DNA of 64,000 bases, from positions 62,001 through 126,000 of the forward strand of contig NADL03000549.1 in NCBI GenBank assembly GCA_002205965.3. The letters run 5' to 3'. Below the pieces are notes generated by a model. It did no database searches. It saw only the letters and a list, made by a program, of their open reading frames with translations, and had not been told where the DNA came from. Made by a program: the position numbers and the translations under genes. Origin of the DNA: Kappaphycus alvarezii (taxonomy: Eukaryota > Rhodophyta > Florideophyceae > Gigartinales > Solieriaceae). Positions 33,060 to 45,785 of this stretch are shown in pieces (position 1 is the stretch's first letter; every line of letters starts with the position of its first letter).

Positions 33060-35669
33060 AGGTTCCTGCTTTTGAAACATGGTTACAACATTTGTGGATT
33101 CTAGAAAATTTTCGACTCGGAAGGGTTCAGTTTTCGTGAAACTTTGACTCTTTTTTAATGCAATCCCCTCTGTTAATAAATAGAACGGTTGTCACATCGA
33201 AATAGTAAGAGCACTGGTTGGATAACTCTGAGATTTAAGTGTTTGCAGGTCCTCGTTTCTTATCTCTGTTGTCCTACCTTATTTCCTTCGACGAACCTAG
33301 CTCTTGTTCTTTGTTTCCGAAATGGCTTATGGAGCTTCAATTTAGGAGTGTAAATTGGTAGTATTAGCGATGAAACGTCTCGGATCGGTGGGTTGCAATT
33401 CGAGGGCTTTGTAAGGCCGCTGCTTCGATTTTAGCCACTTCCAGTCGTAGTTCCACGACGAAGCTTGATGAAATGCTCGCCGGCCTTGTGTATTCGATGT
33501 TTACGGGATGTCAGAAGAATTATGGTCACAACTCTTCTCCCCTCGCCCGATGATGTCGATGGCAGGCGTTGATGTCGATGGCAGGCGTTGATGCATAAAA
33601 TTAGGTCACTAGGGGCCTTGTCTATCGACAATGGGCGTTATCCTGAAGAATCAGTGTGAAACAGAATGCTGTAATACGCTTGCAATCGGAAAGAAAGGCA
33701 AATAAAATAGAGATTTTAACCTTCTGTCGGATTGGAAGAGCTTGCAGCACTGACAAGCCTTTGACGATATACCAGGTGCGGGTGTTGGACGCACACCTGG
33801 TAATTGAAGGTTGAACTGATTGTTGATGCACCCCGGTCAGGCTGGAGCTTCAGACCCTGGTTTATATAGACAGCTCAAAATTTCAAAATTCCTCGAAGCG
33901 GCACTAAAATAAAATATTTTGACTAAAAAAAGTCCTAACAGTAGTAAAATCGCCAACTTTCCTCCCATGCCAGCACCTGTAATGTAGCCGTGCAGTAATT
34001 CGTAGCTTAATTTTGTGCGCCCTCACTGTGTTCTGCCATGCTGTCCACGAATTTTGACACAACAAAATTCATCGAAATACCAAGTGGAACATTTTGAGAC
34101 GCAAAAACTGTGCGCAATTTAGAAGTTTCACAGCTATGAAAATGATTAGATATGGGAAAATATTGAAATATTTACCAGCTGCCAGTCGGATTACTGATAT
34201 TATTTTTCAACAAGAAAACTGCAAAAATGTGAATATACAAATGGGGAAAGTTTTCTTCTCGAGGAAGTGCCAATAATGAGGATTTAAAGTAGAGGTGAGC
34301 GTAATATTTAATAATTTGACTGTGAATCGCACGGCAACCCGTCCAAACTAATTGTCAGATTTGAAATTTTTCCTGAGAAAAAGTGACTTTTAAGATCTTA
34401 CACTGAAAGGGCAAAGGAAGAAATAAGTGTAGTTGAAATATGTCCTTTAAGCGAGAATTCTGGGGGTCCTGATCAAAAATGTGTTTAAGCCTATTGTGCA
34501 TGCGTGAGTGGTCGTTGACAGCAAAAGGCGTTGGAATGAGAGCTTCTACGATTCTGAGTCTCGTTTATGCAATAAAGGGACAAATATAAATGTTCAAGTG
34601 GATTATTTGCGCGCTTAATGCACCAAAACTGAAGGATTAAAAATAGACTGTATGCAATTGGAGAGAGATTTGTAAGTAATGCTGGAGTTTAAAGTATGTT
34701 TACTGTAGTAAGCGCCGTAGATATACCGAGATGAAGTTCAGAAACAGGGAGTTGAGCGACTGAGAGGTCGAATCTGAATAATCGCTAAAATATTTTCATT
34801 TTTAATGGATGCGTGTGATAGTCTATTTTTGTTGAATACACCTGTTGACATGAACTACATTTTGAGTAGTTCTCGAAGATTAACTTACTCAAGAATTTTG
34901 GAGCTTTGGAATATTGTAGAAGTGAGCCAATTTTCATTTATGAAGTCGTTGAGCATGCATTCAGTCTTGAGAGAGAGGACAAATGAACATAGTACCGTGC
35001 TTTGAAAATTTTATATTCATGAGTGACGGCCCTGACGTCAAAATTGGACTTAGTCCTGAATATCCTTGCTAGGCATGATTAATGATTTAATATTGAAATG
35101 TACGGTTCAAAAACCAATACAGCAGGTAGACGTGCATACTACATATAAAAGATTATACTTTAATGTTTATTGACTTCCAGCACCCATATAATCGGGCGAC
35201 TTACCCTCAATTGTGTTGAATATGCACATGTGGCCACAGAAACTTAGGCCGATGTGTTTTTTATGTGCCTTAGGAGCCAAGGACGCACAACCTGTGACCT
35301 TACATATGATTTAGATAATTTTAGATAACTTTAATGGATCAGAGGTAAGGGAGACTACAAGTAATACAGATATTGCAGTACTGTTATTTTACAATACCTT
35401 TTACTCATTCAGTTTACAAGTAGGTGAAACAGGCAAAGCGATTGAGAACCATACTGAAACAAACCTAAAAGAAATAAGTTTGCATATGGTGGCTAAAATA
35501 TACATTACAAGCGCGCGAAATACCATAGACGCTGTGTGCGTTGACCAAATGGAATATATAAGCTGTTCGTAAAGCCTAGCCTTCATTCTTCTTTTCGAGC
35601 ATCCATTGCGGGTCGTGACATCGGCAGAATGCTCGTGTATCACCGTCGAAGTCGTCACATGCGGCGAAC
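33060..35669. other. AT-rich DNA with a GC patch and a small tandem duplication
   Basis: No gene is supported. Bases 33340-33860 are GC-richer than their surroundings. The remainder holds only 60-70-codon frames. Confidence 0.45.
33552..33589. repeat. Perfect 19-base tandem duplication (two units)
   Basis: The unit gatgtcgatggcaggcgtt occurs twice with no spacer and is followed by a partial gatg. Perfect identity suggests a recent duplication. Confidence 0.95.
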
Positions 35670-36110
35670 GTGGCGAGTCAAAACCTAGCCGCAAACTTCC
35701 ATCGTAATTTAGATCATCACGGGAGAGGTTCACCTGGAGTGGCTGACACTTTTCAGGAAAGCTCTCTATTCTTTGATTTGGTAGTTCCTGGAATGGATAC
35801 TTCTGTGGATATCTATAATACTGAAATCTGGAGCGATATAAAACCTATATATATAGCGGCGATTGGAGAGCTACGTTTGGGAATACAAAAAATGAATGGA
35901 GGAACCTCCGTTCCCTCTGGACAATTTCGGGGGCATCTACAAACTCAACAGCTGAACTGGACGTCCGATATCATAGTAATGTTTATGCCGGTCCGAAACA
36001 AAATATCTATTCCGGAGTTATATTGGAGGATTAGTGGTCTTCCTTCCCAATCTGTGGACATTAACTTTTTTACTTCGAAACAATTGCCAATTGTGGAAAA
36101 GGAGAAGTAG
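35670..36110 (+). CDS. Hypothetical ORF, 146 residues
   Basis: One of the longer uninterrupted frames of the AT-rich block. It reads TFQESSLFFDLVVPGMDTSV, IYIAAIGELRLGIQKMNGGT, VPSGQFRGHLQTQQLNWTSD and ends IVEKEK. Composition is protein-like, with a predicted beta-rich centre. The ATG at 35670 may not be the true start. No homologue is recognised; it could be a capsid-like, retroelement or host gene fragment. No promoter or intron signals could be assigned. Confidence 0.3.
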   Translation: MASQNLAANFHRNLDHHGRGSPGVADTFQESSLFFDLVVPGMDTSVDIYNTEIWSDIKPIYIAAIGELRLGIQKMNGGTSVPSGQFRGHLQTQQLNWTSDIIVMFMPVRNKISIPELYWRISGLPSQSVDINFFTSKQLPIVEKEK

Positions 36111-39100
36111 AAACGACCACTTAGGTACTGTCTCTTTCGGACAATAGGGCACTAGAATTACATTACGATATCTTCTGCGAAGATGGAATCCTATAACAAA
36201 AGGCTTGAGTATTCAAAGTCATGAAAAGGCATTGTGTTAGCTCTCGAAAAAACTAAAGTACCGGAATAATCTATTCGGGAGGCTGTATTATCGAGAATTA
36301 ACCCAAAATATGGCTTGATAACTTCCTCAGCTTATGGACGTAACAGTTATATTACACAGGTGGAATTTCCCGTATGACTTGGTACTTCGCAGGTCTTTCA
36401 GCTTTACACAATTTTATTCCATCTACCGTATATTAAAACCACCGTTAACCTTATAACAAGGGCTACGAGGCACTTTGCTTTCGTTATATTTTCCTTGCAT
36501 TTATTGAAACAACGTTGCATTCCATTGGTACACACGGAATGGATACGAGAGAGTAGCACAATGGGGTGTTTTATCAATACTTTACCAAGCAAAAGTGGCC
36601 TTACTATCCCATACCTTTTGTACCAATTTAAGTCTTAGATGTTGTCAAAGTATATCACTCGTGCTGACTACAAGTTTCGAAAGTGCTATCTATGGTAACA
36701 TCGGCTTTATATATATACAGTTCTACCTAAATCCTGGTTTGGAGCTGCGGCTTAACCCATCCGACTTGAACCAAAATTTCAACGAGAGTACAACCTAGGT
36801 ATTCTCAAGTGCGTTTAACACCCCAGAGCAGCCTTCAGTAAAGCTCACGAAAATGATTATGCTAATTTTGGTCCGCTACGATATTTCGTCATGCATATCA
36901 CAGATATATTACAATTTTTCATCTAATGTGGAGCATCTGAATACCACACATTCAATAAAGTTGTACTAGACTATGAAAAAGGTCGTCTGTTGTTTTATGG
37001 ATAGACGAAAAATATGACAGGTGATTCTTCGAGTAACTCGTTTGGTTCTTTTGGCTCTGAGAGAGTTATAAATAGACCAGATGAACATAGATCAGAAATA
37101 TAGTCAAAATTGGACGCCCTGACCGACATTCTGATATATGAGCTTAGAAGCTACGGTCTTCTAATTGGTGAGCCCGCATATGGGCTCGATTACTTTGGAA
37201 ATTTGTAACTGGGATAAGGTAGGAAGGATTAGAAAGAATAATATGATTGGATTACAGGAATGGATGGAGTGGATATCTGTGGGGCTACCTATATTAATTC
37301 ATGCTGGATAGATACCACTCACAGTTCCAAATAGAGTAAAATGGCGAACATCACTCGAAAAATAAAAAAGAATCCTCTTTCTCTCTTCTAACATTCCTAG
37401 TATTCAAGATGCGGAGAGGACTTCTGATGTTATATTTTATGGAAAGCTTCTGAGATTTTACAAACTTGGTTCGTAGCATAGACATAGGTACATGTCTTTA
37501 TCTGAACAGACTGTAATTTTACAATAACTGACTCGGTCTGACTATATTCATTGAAACTAATCATATCTATGCACCATAAGTTTTCAAACGACATATAATA
37601 CCGACCTATCATACTCAGATTATCCCCCTGTCTTTAATTTCACAAAAAGGAAAATTATCACATAATTAGAATTTTATTTTGCGGACAGGGGAACGCCAGA
37701 AACTACAGATTCACACACCTGAGGATTCAACGTCTGCCAGAAATATTGATTCTTTTATAAGGAATGAGCAGCATATCTAGGGGCATTTTACATGTGATTG
37801 CGCATTAAGTTGATGGGAATTTTAAGCAGTGAAGAGTTCATTTAGCTATTGTTCAAAGAAACAGAAAATGACGTGATTCCCACAATGATATTCTATCTAC
37901 TCAGCTATGGAATAAAATATCCCTGAAAAAGAATTTGATTGTGTAATGGACGTGGAATCTAATTTGAGGGCCAGCAATTACATCATAAGTTCATCAATCT
38001 TATTTAAGTATGCAAATATAGGATCTGGTTTTAGTGGGGTATTGTTTACTCGCATCAATTCAGGGGCTCATCTAATTACGATTTATTAAAAGCGGTAACC
38101 GGAGGAATTTATTTTACTTATTTGGGAAAAATTCAGGCAGCTCTGCAGAAGTATTTTACTTAGACAAATAAATCTGCCGAGTACCGTAGGAATGGATAAA
38201 TGCCCGCGAATAACATAATTTCAACCAAATATTTTCCAACGGCAGTCGAAATGTGATTCATGATTACGCTTGCAATGTTTAGAGTTAGGTTGAACTACAA
38301 AGGTTTTTTGAATTGTTTTGGGTCATAAGTAGACTGTAGACTAAGGGAAAGATTTACTACTTCCGTAATGTGGAAACTAACTCTACGTTAGTTAAAAACT
38401 TTGAAAAAACTTATTATTTATGCATTGGAAGCCAAAAGAATATTTAGGCGGTGGATGAAGCTGCTGCACATATATATGAAGTTTAAATATTGTTAAAGAG
38501 AAACTGCAGTACTGTGACAACTACCGAACTATATGCCCTCGACGTTTTGATGAAAACGCTGGAAAAATGTCGTCGTGCGTTTTTAAACATTCTCAGATGT
38601 ACTTGATCCTTTCTCTAAAGGGAGCTTGCAAAATGGTCCCTATACGCACCATTTTTTGCATTTTTATTTGATTCGGAAATCAAGTATATGAAGTGCATAT
38701 TGACAGGATTTCACTATCGACACATACAGGAAAAATTTGCAGTTGCAAAAAAACACGATTAAAACTTTATAATACCAATTATGATGTATGTATCATGATC
38801 AGAAACCAGAGGAGGTCAATAATTTTGAAGGGGAAACTCAGGCTAATTCAGGGAATCAAGTTTAGGATGATGCTTACGAATGTATTTTGAATATTAATGT
38901 TTTTGAACTTAATGTCATTCGAAAACAGGTGATTAACGAACTTTTTTTAATCGATATGACTCTTTTGATAAGGTATCGGAGAGTTACAGCTGGGTTACGA
39001 AGAAAATTTCTTTGCTCGTCATTAAAAAAAGCTGTATAGATTCGTCCTAAGTATACATTCAATTCAAATTGAATACAAGCGTGTTTTCAGCTCACCAGTA

Positions 39101-39278
39101 GTTTTATGCAGCCCTCTTCGTAATGGTTCTGGGATTTTTTTCAATTGCCAAGAACATGAATGAACCTAACAATAAGATTACGTAGATCAAGCCATTGGAA
39201 CATTTCAATGACTAGTTAATCAACATTCAGTCTAAAGATTCTGAAGATGATGTTAGTGTTATTAATTTCTATTGCCTC
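36111..39278. other. AT-rich gene-free DNA
   Basis: There are only short frames (36595-36798 plus, 38693-38890 plus) without motifs. Stops are dense on both strands. Confidence 0.45.
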
Positions 39279-39655
39279 TGTTGACAGCTTACAGCAATGA
39301 AATAGGATCAAAGATATTACTGCAGTTTACTGTTCAACCTAGAACTGGATCGTTACATTTATGGACTGTGCAGTGCTGTAAATTCGAGCTGATCTACTTC
39401 AGATCGCCTCAAGCAGGTTCAGAGTTAGACTATCACCGTCTTCTACATGGTTTCTAGACGCTTTCTTTGATAAAACGGAGGCATCAGTAGATTAGCTTCG
39501 AGGTATATATAAGCCCCGATTTCCCACCATCTTCTGTCTGAGTAAAGCACACCACCACCTTCTCTCCTCTCATCTCTGCTTTCACTCCTCTTCTCTGTTT
39601 CTCTCTCCATTCTCCCTTGTTCTCCCTCGTTGCAACTTCGCTTGCTTGTCTAACA
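39279..39655 (+). repeat. Left LTR
   Basis: Begins tgttgacagc and ends ctaaca, with a TATA-like box near 39505 and a pyrimidine-rich 3' third. By eye about three-quarters of positions match the right LTR. The outer boundary is approximate. Confidence 0.65.
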
Positions 39656-40209
39656 GGTTATTGGCCCAGGTTTACGAACTGCCAAAATTCACTGACTATT
39701 GACCTCCGAGCGTCTGAGACGCCTTTTACGCAGTCTAGAAACCACAATCATATCACTGGCAGTGAGCGAGAGCGAGAATACAGGGAGGACCCGACCTACC
39801 GTTTTGGAAGTGGCAGGAAGGTACGCGTCGCCAGAAGTGTGGTATATTGCTGTATATTGCTGTCTTGACTCCTTGATCCTAGCTTTCTGTACCCTCCTTT
39901 CGCGCCTATCGTCGCTTTTCTTGTGGCCTGATCACCGACTGTCTTCTCTGCATTACCTACAATCCGTTGATCTTTTGGCCAGACAGCGCCTCTCGTATCT
40001 TCATTACATACGACTTGCTTCCTTTGTCTAGTCGCTCAACCTTCCTGTTGCATCTAATCTCGTCTCTGTGTTTTATACCCAGATTTTTCTCGCGGCCCAC
40101 ATCTAATTACAACAGTAAGTGCCTTTTGGCACACGGTCATTTTGCCGACATCCGTAACTATTCTCTGCCCTGAGCTAACACTCCAAATATTCAATGTTTA
40201 TCTGCTGGA

Positions 40210-40830
40210 ATGTCTTCAAAAGAGGAATTGAAATCTCTTCGACCCATCCCGTCGCACGGTGTATTCGTTTTCCGCCGCCGTCTCCTTCCGAACAACGACA
40301 GGCTCAAAAAGTTGAACCCGCTCGTCCTAAGTGCATCTTTATTGACGAGTCTGCGATCGAGTTTGACGGTGAATGCGGTGACCTGACTTCAACCGCAACT
40401 ACTCCCGAAGTTTCCAACGTCCCTCTTACTGCTCCAAAGAAGAAGAACTCTCTTTAACATATTAGAGCTCTTGGCAGGGAAGAAAAAGGTAGCTGGGACC
40501 TCATCAAAGAAGGAACTTCGTCTTCGCTCAACCCACCCGTATTTGCTCTAAGCACCGGCCTGTCTCCTCTGGTCGCTTCACATAACCGAAGGGAAAGAAA
40601 GTAGCTACACCAGCAGAGGTAATATCTCTGATTTCTCCGCCTCCAGTACCTCAAGATCCGACTCCAGTTGCTATTCATTCTTTACTGCCTCCTGCTCCTC
40701 CTTCCATTTTAAATCCTCTTTCGTCTCCACGGGTTGCAACTCCACTTTCAGTCTCTCTCTCTCTCCGGCCCGACTTGCTTAGAGAGCAGCTCCGTCTGTC
40801 ACCAACACAAAATCTACTCTACTCACTTGC
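40210..40830 (+). pseudogene. Internal ORF relic of the LTR element
   Basis: A frame from about 40210 starts MSSKEELKSLRPIPSHGVFV and stops after roughly 60 codons. In the same area later stretches read ATPAEVISLISPPPVPQDPT and are Ser/Pro/Leu-rich. A possible donor site (cagtaagtg near 40112) lies upstream. It is likely a gag-like remnant, with no zinc knuckle or catalytic motif visible. Confidence 0.3.
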
Positions 40831-41021
40831 GATCTTTTCCAGCTCATAGTCTCAGTTACCAAGAAGTTAGAGCAACATAGAGGTGGAAAGAAGAGTCGCA
40901 ACCGAGTCGAAATAAATTCAGCTATCACTCATTACGTTTGCTGCAATCCTCTATTCCAAACAAAACACTATCGCGACAGACACATTAATCGTAGGAATAA
41001 TTAAATTTATTATCGACCATC

Positions 41022-41428
41022 TGTGCGACGTATCTCGATAAGCACAGATCTTCTCACAGAAATCACTGTAGTTTACTGTCCAGCCTAGAAATGTACCGTT
41101 ACGTTTATGGACTGTACAGTGCTGTAAGTTTGAACTGATCTACATTAGATCAGCTCAAGAAGTTTTAGGGTTAGACGCTCACTGTCCTCTACATGGCTTC
41201 TAAAAACTTACTTAGATCAACCGCAAGCACCAGTAGACTCGCGTCGAGGTATATTTTAGCCTCGGTCTCCCTCTATCTTCTGTTTGAGTAAAGCACACCA
41301 CCACCTTCTCCCTTCTCAACTCTCTCCCTTGGTCACTCAATTTCTCTCTGCTTTCACTCCTCTTCTCTTTGTCTGTCTCCTTCCTCCCTTGATCGCCCTC
41401 GGTCAACCTTCCTTTGCCTTTCCAATAG
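41022..41428 (+). repeat. Right LTR
   Basis: Begins tgtgcgacg and shares with the left LTR the block around tttatggactgtacagtgc, the TATA region and gtaaagcacaccaccacctt. The 3' boundary is approximate. Confidence 0.65.
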
Positions 41429-42589
41429 ATGAAGTCTCTATTGAGAAATAAAAATTACCCCGCTGCCACAGGAATACCTGTTTCAAAGCTCAAGTTTCCG
41501 ATATCTGACCAGCAGCAATTGCTGACGTTTAATTGCTAGTCTTCGCATTTGGAATTTGGCTGTGAAAGCTATTTCACATTTTCAGGATGTATACAGTTGC
41601 AGATTAAACAAAGCTATGTAGAAAGAACATTACTGAACTGTAAACGACAATCCCCTTTCCCAAGACATGTACTGAGTTAAAGTTGTGGCCATATATTTTT
41701 TTTATTTGAGTCCAAGAATTAAAGTTTTCCATAGCTCAGGGCTAGTGACACTTACCGCAAATCTATCATCATAAAAATGCTCTTTCTTATATTTTTATGA
41801 AGCTATGGAACACATTTTGCGGACCCCACTGCACGTACCAGCGGGGATCTCCGACTTAGATCTTAATTAGGAGTAGGTTATACATTATATACTCAAAATT
41901 AAAACGAGTACATAACATCTAAATCATGTCATACACTCAGTTCTGAAACTGAATAGTCGGTAATCAAGTGTAAAATCAAGGTAATGAATGAGTGAAAGGC
42001 ATCACTGTATCTTTGTAGTGAAAATTTCAGAAAATTTTCTGATACAAACCTAGCACAAAGCAAGTTTTTGGTATTATTATACTTTTCCTCACAAAATTTT
42101 TGAATGTCTCATGTATTGAGACGCTCTCAAAATAAAGTGCACATCATATGTACCGTTGGAATGATGTGCGGTTGAAATTAAGAAAATCTTAATCTAAAAT
42201 GTACTAGGTATACCTAATACATTTTTAAAACTGAGCCGAAATCGATTTTATTTGACCCAAAAATGGACTACTAGGCTTTGACTACACTTCGAAGTCAGAA
42301 AAACGGTTCTTCTCGTTTAATGCGAGCCGGACTAGTGTTAAAGAACCAATGTTGCAATACTCAAAGTTGAGTCGAGCCGCTTCTTCAACTCTCTGGTGTT
42401 TTCTTTTGACTGGGACACGTTTTAGCGTCTTACCCTTGCAAATAATGATCTTTTTTCCAATTAAAGTTGATAATTTATTTTTGCAGAAAAAAGTCACAAG
42501 CATTACTCGATAAGAAATCCAAGGCTCGGAAAAACAACCTATGCAAAGCCACTACGCATACCTTTTTATATATACTATTTCTTTGAAGT

Positions 42590-42919
42590 ATCCTGTGTTC
42601 TTCTCGGGTTCAAAAAATACTTCTGCTTGAGAAGATCGACGCGGAAAGCATTTCAGATATTTTAGGCCATCTAGAGGGCAATAAGTTCAATTTATACTAT
42701 ATAACATTCAGGCCAGACGGATCGTTGACAAAAAAATGCCCAGAAGCATAATATAGTCACAAAAAGCTCCTAGCTGAGTTTTCCAAGAAACGGAAGCTAG
42801 AAGAGGACTTAAGCCAAGCCTTAACCACTGAATTGGACTTGTGGGACATAATTCATTCCCTGGTAAAGATAAATTACCTATACAGAAGAGTATGCTTCAA
42901 AGATAGATATGATTTTTAG
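42590..42919 (+). pseudogene. Reading frame of about 110 codons with one TAA, unknown
   Basis: One phase reads LLLEKIDAESISDILGHLEG, NLYYITFRPDGSLTKKCPEA, a TAA, then SHKKLLAEFSKKRKLEEDLS and TTELDLWDIIHSLVK, ending at TAG 42917-42919. The charged, helical composition is unlike the flanking DNA. It is presumably the core of a decayed element protein. No family assigned. Confidence 0.35.
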
Positions 42920-45185
42920 GCATTCTTCGTTCAGTAGTTGTGGATTATTTAAGAGTAGCGCAAATTTTCAGGACTAGGCCTTTCACGTACTGGGAATGAT
43001 ATAGGAAGGCGATTTAAAGCTTCCAAATTGGTGAATAGGATTTTCCCGATTATAAGGCATGTTTGGAATCTCTGCTCGCTCCCAGGACGATTTCGGAAAG
43101 GCCTGGAAGCGGGCTGGAACAATTGGACAATTGAAAGTTAAAGCGGATCTACTTGTCAGACGTTTTTTGAGACATTTATATTCTTGAAGAATACATTTGA
43201 GAGAGCTTGACCCGCGGCTGCGACTGATGGTGAATTCAGTTGTGGCTAATTTTATCAAAACATAGAAGTCTATTCATGATGTCAGCATAAGCCTTACAGG
43301 AATAATTTTAGTCATATATGTGGAAGAAAAATCCATTCTGATGCAGCGTTCTGGTCCTAGGATCAGCGTTGAGGTTTGTTAATATAGTTCCAGTCATTAT
43401 TTAAACTTACCGCTGAATTTAACATTGAAAAATCTCTGGGATTCTCCTTTCAAAGGAACGAAAACATTCTACCTATTTTTACACTTACCACTATAGTTTT
43501 TTTCCTCAATGACGCTAAATTTACCGAGAACCCATTTTAATTTTTAAAACTTCTAGCCCCTTATTCTAGAAGAACTATTTTGACTCAATATCTGTTTCTT
43601 CATCCGAAATACGTTCCTATATTTTATCGAAAATTTTTCCTTATCTTGATTCCAATTTCGCGCAAATTAGAGAAACCAGGTACGGCCATTCATTCTTAGG
43701 CGGTCAAATACTTGACGAAATCGACGATATGCCTATATCCAGCACTACATAAAAGCACTGCGCAAGCATAGACTCTCTTATAAGTTATTTTGTAAATTAA
43801 ACAGCTACATTCGCCTCACTCTAACTAAAAAGAACAACCTACACCCCTACTCGATCACCACAAATTAAACCCGAAGGACAGGATACGCAAAAATTAAATT
43901 AGAAGGACCGGATGCGCCAACGAATTGGCCTAGCTGTAGCATGGGCCCTGGGACTAGGATGAAAACAGAACGGTATGGAACGGGAACAAATTAACGGAAG
44001 AAGCCAAATGAGAGCACTTAGGATAGGGGAAAAGCAGTTAGGGCGAGGGAAATGGATATTATCACGCTTAGTTACTCTGCTCGAAGGTTGAGAATATCAA
44101 GGAGAATAACCAAGGGTTTATGTTAGCAATCGGGTACACCTATGACATATCATTGGACATCAATGACTTTCAACTCACCAATTTTACCGTCTTCCATTAT
44201 TTTTTATTCGATTTGACTGATGGGAAACATGTAGATTCTAGGGAAAACCAAGGCTCCAAGACATGGCCTTTCCGTCAAGAAGGAATTAGAAGAGATACAG
44301 CAAGCGTACGTCATTACACCAGGTAGTCCGTCCAGGTCCTTCTCTATCATGATTATGAAATTGAAGGATAGAATGCCTCGCTTTTTTGTAGCCTTTGACG
44401 TCCTAATAGGCACATGAAGCCAGATAGATGAACGTCGCTGAATATAGAGGAAATTTTTGACGACCTTCCTTAAGCCAAGTATTTCTTGACTATCTACTTG
44501 TACACGAGATACTGGAAGTGACGAATGTCAGATGATTGTTAGAAGATGGAGAAATACTTGTGGCGTTATGGGATGCATAACTTCGAATTTATGTGCATCG
44601 GTTCAATTTTACGTTACAAAAAATGATGAACGATGTTGGTTTCCGCTTTTCACTAATAGATTTGTACCCTTATGATATGTCCATATTCTCCAAGAAGATG
44701 TACCTCCTTGTTTCCAATTTTAGAATTTTTTTAGATCAAATATTAAGCACAAGGTGACAAAATGCTGCTTCAGTCACATAAAGGCCAGTATTTCAGTGCC
44801 TATAGAACCATTGTAATCTATGAGGACAAAGTTTAGGGCTAATGTTTTGAGGTAAAAGGTAAATTTTTATCCTATATTTTGTGGCAAACTTTTCTTTAAT
44901 CATCATTGAAGCTCAATCGGCCAAACTTGTCGTTAATTTTAACGAGGGTCAGAGTACGCGCCACTTTTTGCCCCTCGATAACCTTATATTTTAGTGATAA
45001 TTAGCCATATTTCATCCTTTCAGTAACTACAGGTAGATCCATTAGGCTAATTGTGCAGATTTTAAGCTACTGAGCGACTGGTTAATGGAATTTTATGTTT
45101 CTAGAAAATATTTTGTTCTAAATATGTACGGGCTTAAAAATAATTTTAAATGCGTTACTGTATATAATTGTATGACAAAGAGATT
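42920..45185. other. AT-rich DNA, no supportable gene
   Basis: Frames at 42983-43258 (minus) and 44120-44326 (plus) carry no motif I can defend. The region may contain further eroded retroelement sequence upstream of the RNase H relic. Confidence 0.4.
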
Positions 45186-45245
45186 TGCTCTCATATGATA
45201 ATTATGCCTCATATGAGGACAAAGCATGCCTCACATGAGGAAAGT
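45186..45245. repeat. Degenerate 22-base tandem repeat with a palindromic core
   Basis: Three units carry ctcatatgata, cctcatatgagg (45207-45218) and cctcacatgagg (45229-45240). The last two are spaced 22 bases apart and share the linker acaaagcatg/aaagtgctatg in part. The middle core is a perfect 12-base palindrome. Confidence 0.75.
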
Positions 45246-45479
45246 GCTATGGCGGATAGAAACTTGGTAAAGCAGTAAATCAAGCGGGAGTCAATATACA
45301 TACGGGTAATGTTGAGGATATAGTCGAATTCCTGGAACAGATGAAAATTTTGTATCTATGTTAAAGGACTTTGTCTAGCTGGTTTGCTACTATGAAGCAA
45401 TATTATAATTTTGGGGGAGATTCTGACACCTTTTAAATGCTAACGAATCCTCTCAGAACCGATTAAAGTGGGATAATGA

Positions 45480-45785
45480 TATGCAAGCGGATTCCGCAGA
45501 TCTTGGGAAGCTGAGGAAGCATCCGAATCTCCGACTTCGAGAATTAGGACCCTCTTTTATAATCGAAACTGATGCATCATTTGTGGATTTTGGGTATTTA
45601 TTTTACTGATGAAAAAGAAAAATATGTCCAATTGATTCAGTGTGATTTATCCACGATAAATTGATATGATTGGCGTGATCATACCAGAAAAATTGAGGTA
45701 TTGTCAGCCTTTTGGGCGCTAACAAAGTTTTGAGTGCATTTATTTTCGTACAATTCGTTCTTCTTTCATGCAGACCATTAAGCAT
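45480..45785 (+). pseudogene. Ty3-type reverse transcriptase/RNase H relic
   Basis: In one frame the sequence gives SFIIETDASFVDFGYLFY, matching the start of the RNase H domain of LTR retrotransposons (the F-x-[IV]-x-T-D-A-S motif with its catalytic Asp). After frameshifts it gives KIEVLSAFWALTKF and then HLFSYNSFFFHADH, matching the downstream E-x-L-A-V-V-W-A-L-x-K-x-R-x-Y-L and T-D-H blocks. The order and spacing fit. Flanking gag, integrase and LTRs were not found. Confidence 0.65.

Larger units (their letters stand above)
39279..41428 (+). mobile_element. Short LTR retrotransposon (non-autonomous), decayed
   Basis: Two direct repeats of about 380-410 bases (39279-39655 and 41022-41428) enclose only about 1.37 kb. 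Both contain the same promoter-like region (gaggtatatataagccc in the left, gaggtatattttagcc in the right) and the identical string gagtaaagcacaccaccacctt. The sequence after the left LTR, aacaggttattggcccagg, resembles a degenerate initiator-tRNA primer-binding site. No protease, reverse transcriptase or integrase fits inside, so this is a TRIM/LARD-like element or an internal deletion derivative. Confidence 0.75.
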
